Assembly (NCBI RefSeq): GCF_023053635.1
Contig: NC_086173.1
Coordinates: forward strand, 146,614,697-146,678,696
Length of the DNA stretch: 64,000 nucleotides
Origin: Elgaria multicarinata webbii
Taxonomy: Eukaryota; Chordata; Lepidosauria; Squamata; Anguidae
Direction of reading: 5' to 3'
Shown: positions 58,857 to 64,000 of the stretch, piece by piece
How positions within the stretch are numbered: position 1 is the stretch's first letter
Layout: every line of letters starts with the position of its first letter
Program-made: the position numbers and the translations under genes
Notes under the pieces: generated by a model
What the model was told of the DNA's origin: nothing
Seen by the model: the letters and a program-made list of their open reading frames with translations, nothing else
Database searches by the model: none

Positions 58857-59177
58857 GATGAAAAAGAGAGATAGACTCTGGTGCTGAAAAGTAGAAAAGT
58901 TTTTAATCTCTTTGTCCAAATGTCTCTAATGTTAAAAAATATGTTTTTAAAAAAACTGTTTGAAAAGAGGCTCGACGTTTCGGATCTTGCGATCCTTCCT
59001 CAGGAGCTGATTAAACAGAATAACATGAAAAATCAAAGTCTAAATGGAGCAGTAAATAGACTTCTTTACGTTCTTTTAACCTGTTGTCTCTGCAGCAAAC
59101 TTTTCTACTTTTCAGCACTAGAGGCTATTTCTCTTTTTCATCGGTTTTACATAGTGTTTCTCCCTCATTATTTTGAC
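58857..59177. mobile_element. Penelope-like element remnant with inverted ends and hammerhead-like motif
   Basis: 321 bases bracketed by a perfect 14-base duplication, GGGTGATCTTAGCA (58843-58856 and 59178-59191). A roughly 43-base segment at its start (58857-58899) recurs inverted at 59100-59142. On the minus strand 59007-58970 holds a hammerhead-like core. Terminal sequence with CGACGTTTCGGATC is typical of vertebrate Penelope-like elements. No coding part is left. The duplicate units have no insertion here. Confidence 0.6.
58970..59007 (-). ncRNA. Hammerhead-ribozyme-like motif (type I layout)
   Basis: Minus strand reads GCTC, CTGAGGA, A, GGATC-GCAA-GATCC (stem II), GAAAC, GTC, GAGC. GCTC/GAGC can form stem I, and AC/GT a two-pair stem III without a loop, as in the minimal motifs described in Penelope-like elements. 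One extra A before stem II and G at core position 7 depart from the consensus, so activity is doubtful. Confidence 0.45.
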
Positions 59178-59334
59178 GGGTGATCTTAGCAAGCAACCAA
59201 TAATACGAAGTGGACAGATTGTTGAACATGGGATCTGCTGTAAACAAGGCAAATATTTGACCAATGGGAAAACATCCAATAAGAAATCAGTTGTCCACTT
59301 GCACAAAGACATTAACTCTCCATGAGTGGGGCAA

Positions 59335-59477
59335 TGGGGGGATCTACACTATTGCTTTTAAAGCGCTTTAAAGAATTTTGAAAACGTTTTGAAAACTGTA
59401 TATCCAGTGTGTCCTGGGCCCCAACAATTGTCAAAACTGTTCTAAAGTGCTTTAAAGCAGTAGTGTAGACCCCCCCA
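59335..59477. mobile_element. GGGGGATCTACACT foldback element below gene 5
   Basis: Ends GGGGGGATCTACACTA and GTGTAGACCCCCC; interior CTTTAAAGCG and GTGTCCTGGGCCCC as in its relatives. Confidence 0.72.
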
Positions 59478-59961
59478 ATGAAAAATTTAAAGTATGTAAA
59501 GTACTGATGGAAAGAAGCTACAAAAAACTCAAATCAGCTACAAGATAGAAAAACAGGAAGGAGGAGGAGGAGGGGGCTGAAAAAAGCCCATGATCAATAA
59601 TGATTTTTATTATTGGTGTGATGAGGAGGAGGAGGAGGAGGAGGAGGATGAATCTTACAATTGAATAAATGTGATTATGACTTTACTATATTTATTATTT
59701 TTTATTTAATTTAAAGTGTTACAAAAAAGAAAATAAACAAAAAATAATGAATACAAACAATCCCCTAACAATTATTATCAAACCATTAGTTATCTAAATA
59801 TGTATAATATAAAAAGATAAGAAGAAAAGTTGATTAATACAACTTCTAGGAGATGGTAGCTAATCAAAGGAAAAAAAGACGACGAAAAAAATATCTATAA
59901 TTGTAATTATGACTTCACATTTTATGTAAGATATATTGCATTCCACTTCTTAAAATCCTTC

Positions 59962-59987
59962 TCATTCTTCAGATCTTTGGGATTCCT
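59962..59987 (-). CDS. BCHE-like: Gene 5, last coding exon
   Basis: CCTTTGCAG precedes the exon; the split codon gives Lys, then ESQRSEE and TGA. It is 12 bases shorter than in gene 4 through an in-frame loss of four codons. Confidence 0.72.
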
Positions 59988-62900
59988 CTGCAAAGGAAGA
60001 AAGGAAGGGGAAAGAACTGATTAGGAAAGATCAACCCGTCAAACAGCAGATCACATTGGTTTCCTAACTTCTGTTTTTCATTGAAATACATCCGCTGAGG
60101 ATTGCATTAATGTGGCAAAACATCCTCGACCTTGAGAGGGCAGATGCTTTGTGTTGATGACATTCTCTCTCGTGGCTATTTCTAATTCAGATCTGATGAC
60201 TGTGTGGTTCTTTACACACTTGGTGGTACAGGTTCTGATCAAGATCCCATTAGCAGCAAATATCTCCACATTCTCTCTTACTCAAAGGACCTAAACTCAC
60301 TTGTGCAGTTTGCATTGAATTTAATTGTCCTCAAGAAATCACACGGTGGGTCGGATGACAACCGTTTGACCTGGGGTGCCTCCGCACTGATGTGGAAGAG
60401 TTTCTGCTCAGTAGAATTGTAGAGTGGCCATTGTTCCTCTTTCTGTTGGGATCCAGTGGGATTCCTGTGGGGGAAATGGGGGGAAATCATTATTGTATTA
60501 CTGCCAAAGTCTACACCCTTATGGGGCGGGGTGGGCATGCTGCATAGGAAGTAGAATGATTGACACCACGCTTAGCAAAGAGTTCCTACAGTCAGTGGGG
60601 GTGTCGATACACCACCGCATTGGAAGGTGATTCACTCAATACGCCGCAGCATCGCTGCTGCCAGGTAAAGACAGTGAACTGCTGAGGAAGCTTCAGCTAT
60701 TGTGAGGTATAAAAATGCAATAAATAAATAATAAAGACTAAAAAGCTAGACAGCAGGAGGGAGTGTGGGCTATCAGGCTGAGAAAACCTGCAGTGCCAGT
60801 GGCCATTCCGTTCGTCAAGTCTATCCCCTGCCCTGAATTTTCATGATTACCCTGAGCTATGCCCAGATTTGGATAACCCAAACCAAAGCCACCAAGCACA
60901 GAAAAGACATGGTCCCTTTCTACACCTAAGGGTTATCCCAGGCAAATGGAGGGACCGTGCCTGACTGTTCCCAGGATCCCCTGGGTGTCATTTGGATGCA
61001 CATGCATGATCCAGGGACAATCCTGGGATATACACATGGTGTAGATATGCCCCCATGGTGACCTTGGAGCAAATCAAGTAGTCGTGAAAAATTGAGATCG
61101 GGGCATGGTGGGGGGAGCGGGGAAATCAATTTTAAAAAAACCAAAAAACTCAAGGTCATCGCTCGTGCGCTCCTGCACAGCCAGCCCTTTAAAACTAAAA
61201 AAAAAAGGCGGGCACGACGGCTCTCCTGTTGAGGTCACCTCGCCTGATGTGTAAACAAGGGCGGGGTCTCATGTTATTCACAATGCAAGATCACCCCTGC
61301 TCCTCCATCCTGAAATATGTGGAAGGTCTAGCAAAGTCCTTAGTAAGATCTTCAATAAAATGCAAAGTATGGAGACTCAAGGCACCAATTACCACCCAGT
61401 AGATAAAAGTGGATGGTGGCCATTTAAAAGAAAATGGCATTGACCTACTCCAATGGACAAAACATATCTAAAAGCTCACAAATACCAGAAACGCCACAAC
61501 AGGGAACAGAACAGTTATGCGAAGAACAGTTCATGCCTTACCCACTCCTGGCAAACTCTGCCCAGTATCTCATCACTTTGTGGCTCAGTGCAACATCAAC
61601 GTCTGTTTGGTTTGTTCCCAGCACGGTTGCCAGGGTTCCAAACAGGTAAGGCAGCTCATCTCCATGGGTTGTCCCCATCCACTTAGGCCACTCAGCGCGA
61701 GGCGTGTAGAGCTTGAAGGAATAAACATACACAGGACTCCCAGCTTCGGCCATCTTGGAAGCAAATTGAGTACATGGACAAACAAATGAGATGTCTTTAA
61801 AATATTGAGCCACGATGTGACGGTATGATTTCGGCGCAGGTGCACCCTCACTATACCTAACAGCTATAGCCTTGACAGTGTCTTCACAAAGTGTTAAATT
61901 TAACCCAACAATAATATCATCCAAGGTTAGTATGACATCATCTGATTTGGTTTTAGGAAATGACGCTAACACAAAGACAGTTCCTTCATCATGGGTGACA
62001 CCAGTGAGAACAGGCTTAGATTGAACAGCTCCACTCTGCAGAAGCTTCAAGGGTTCATCGAGGAGGAACTCTCCATCCGTTGTCACTGAGAAGAGGGCAT
62101 TCAGCCTGTACAACTCCTTGTCCTCAATATTGTTCCCCTGTAGGAAGCTCACCAAGGAACTCTGATTTTGTTCAGTACACCCCAACTTGGTGCCTATATT
62201 TAGGGCAATTGACTTGGCATCTTCAGGATTCTTCCAAGCCCAGTGGGCATTGGGAGCTCCACTCTGGAGCACAGCATGGGCAAAAAGGGGTTGGCTTGCT
62301 GGTGACAGCAGATGGTAACCCACCGAGGCTCCTCCAGCACTGTTGCCAAAGAGAGTCAACAAAGCTGGATCACCGCCAAAGACCGCTGCGTTCTCCTTGA
62401 CCCACTTCAGAGCCAGCCATTGGTCCCACAAGCCAGCATTTCCTGGAGCATCTGGTGGAAAGTACAGAAAACCCAGAACCCCCAAGCGGTAGTTCATGGA
62501 GGCCACGATGACATTCTCTGTAGCAGCTAAGAATGCTCCATTGTAGACATCTAATGAGGCTGAGCCAAAGATAAACCCCCCACCATGGATCCAAACGAGA
62601 ATGGGAACTGGCATCGAGGGCCGTGGATGGGGCACCCAGACGTTGAGAAAGAGGCAGTCCTCTGAATGTGGTATGTTGCTAGCCCATATGGCAGTATCAG
62701 GGAAGCTATAATTATATTCCTGGAGACAAGAGTTGCCATAGGTGGTGGCTTCCAAGACATAGCTCCATGGCTTATGTGGGCGGGGCTTCTGGAAACGCAG
62801 TTTCCCCACAGGGGGCTCAGCATAGGGGATGCCCAGATAGGCCGTCACAGAGCCAGAGCCAGCCGGGACTTGCTTGCCTTTAACAGGGCCACTGCTAGTC

Positions 62901-62998
62901 ACCACCACAGTGTCATCTTCAGAGGCAGACCTTGAAGCCAATAGGCAGAGGAGGAGGAAGAGGAAGGGACCCATGAATGAAGAGAAGATGCCGGGCAT
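59962..62998 (-). CDS. BCHE-like: Cholinesterase-like secreted hydrolase, gene 5 of 5 (three coding exons)
   Basis: Coding exons are 62998-61542, 60464-60301 and 59987-59962, giving 548 residues, the most compact gene (3.0 kb). The start is MPGIFSSF after an acceptor, with a signal peptide before EDDTVVV. The triad is Ser220 (GNSAG), Glu338 and His445 (TTHGDE). The choline-site Trp (TAIWASNI) and Trp231 equivalent (NAHWAW) are kept. The second Cys of the small middle disulfide loop (Cys263 of BChE) is Phe: LVSFLQG where sisters have LVSCLQG, codon 62144-62146, TGC to TTC. Its partner Cys therefore looks unpaired. Intron 3 is only 313 bases, having lost about 1 kb relative to gene 4. The tail ends RSEE. 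All exons are open, so the gene is probably functional. Confidence 0.89.
60301..60464 (-). CDS. BCHE-like: Gene 5, 164-base exon (BCHE exon 3 equivalent)
   Basis: Acceptor CCCACAG and donor GTGAGT. It encodes [20 protein letters not shown] and later PPCDFLRTIKFNANCT; it is open and in the same phases as its sisters. Confidence 0.88.
60912..61054. mobile_element. Harbinger-like element, gene 5 intron 2
   Basis: Orthologous in position to 49218-49353 in gene 4 (TCCCTTTCTACACCTAAGG and GTGTAGATATGCCC). Confidence 0.65.
61096..61340. mobile_element. Right-hand part of a Harbinger-like element, gene 5 intron 2
   Basis: Matches 50577-50823 of gene 4 and ends GGTCTAGCAAAGTCC. The left part and about 1.2 kb of flank are missing; the join is near 61095. 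Confidence 0.65.
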
Positions 62999-62999
62999 A

Positions 63000-64000
63000 G
63001 TAGCTGTCGCTGAAAGAAACAAGAATTTTTACAGAAGGTACAGTTTATTTCCAAATGAAGTACCTTAAAGGAAGACTCAAGAAGGTGAGGGATTTCACAG
63101 TGTTACAGGTAAAACAGTGTTACTTTTGTGGCTAGGGTTTAAGTACTAATGATAGAAGCCTGCAAATGTTGGCTCTGTTTGAACATACCCACCACTCTAC
63201 ACTGTTGATTGAGACTTCTTTCTGCATCTTGCTAATGGCGAGAGATTCATTTCCATATCTTGTATTTCTGCTTTCAGCATCTCTTTTGTTATTTCTTAGG
63301 CCCATTATACACCATAGTTTTCCCCTGGGTTTGCCCTGGGGTCATCCTTGTGCATCCAAATGCCGCACAGGGGATCCCGGGGTCAACCGGGGATGATCCT
63401 GGGGAATCTCCAGGAAAATGATAAATGAGGCTTTTTGTTCTGAGCACAATTGTGCTCTTCTCCCCTATTTATTTATTTTAAAAAAAGGAAATAGTGGGCA
63501 CGACATCCCTCTTTCCTCCTGGGATGTCACATGTGGGTATGGATCCAGGGGGAGGATCTCGCAGGAAGCCGGTTGGTGTACAAAGGACCCTGATAGCTCC
63601 TCACCCAACAGTCCTTTATTTCCCATCCTCCCCCATGTGTATGAATCACAAAACAGTCCTCATTCCTTTTGCGCAAGAGTGGACAACCTATGGCCCAGGA
63701 GAAATGTAGCTACAATTGCCAGAGAGTCATTTTTATACTGGAAGGAGAAAAATCACGAAGCTTAAGACATACATATGCAACTTCCCCCCAGCAATGACAG
63801 GGCTGCTCACGCAATCCATGGGACCTGTAACTGTAGATATCACTCCTACATCTGGCCCAATGTATCCTTCAATCTATCTAATATTACAAAAGGCATTTTC
63901 CGACATCCATGAATAACAGGAACGACTGTTGAGTCAGTGTGTATATGGTGAGAACCTTCAAACTCACCCAGACCTTCGAAAACATCGCAGGACGTATCAA
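63000..64000. repeat. 5' flank of gene 5, duplicate of the gene 4 flank
   Basis: 63005-63720 aligns with 52450-53230 and 63740-64000 with 54385-54660, both nearly unchanged, with an interior segment missing. The window ends inside this block. Confidence 0.85.

Overview
The window looks like a piece of a squamate reptile genome, probably a lizard. Long introns, canonical splice sites, many CR1-clade and L2-type LINE tails, a tRNA-derived SINE, and many short hAT- and Harbinger-like elements all point to a sauropsid. Species cannot be fixed from the sequence. There is no bacterial or viral coding region.

The only host genes I can support are a head-to-tail array of five cholinesterase genes of the butyrylcholinesterase (BCHE) type, all on the minus strand (coding spans 4773-8926, 20008-24438, 34111-39994, 46887-52454, 59962-62998). 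A broken sixth copy is a fragment near 2830-3052. Each gene has the vertebrate BCHE layout: one giant exon carrying the signal peptide and nearly the whole hydrolase domain, a 164-base exon, and a short last coding exon. Intron phases are 2 and then 1 in every copy. All five are open across three exons, giving predicted proteins of 581, 564, 562, 552 and 548 residues. Ser, Glu and His of the triad are kept. The acidic residue just before the catalytic Ser (Glu197 of human BChE) is His in genes 1-2 and Asn in genes 3-5. The aromatic tetramerisation tail is replaced by short hydrophilic tails with no ER-retention signal. I read the array as secreted, probably non-tetrameric enzymes whose substrate preference has moved away from choline esters. 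That reading is inference.

The intergenic DNA is also duplicated. One block recurs at about 12770-17450, 27780-32700 and 43850-45700. The 3' flanks of the genes are related to one another, and the 5' flanks of genes 4 and 5 are nearly the same. Comparing units shows empty and filled sites for many insertions: hAT-like elements with 8-base target duplications, Harbinger-like foldback elements with 3-base duplications, CR1 tails, L1-like pieces and a SINE. These give a relative order of events. A 321-base insertion at 58857-59177 looks Penelope-like and carries a hammerhead-ribozyme-like motif. A fossil, broken gypsy-like gag region lies upstream of gene 4 (about 55480-56540). No tRNA, rRNA or CRISPR was seen, and the non-coding first exons and promoters of the esterase genes were not resolved.
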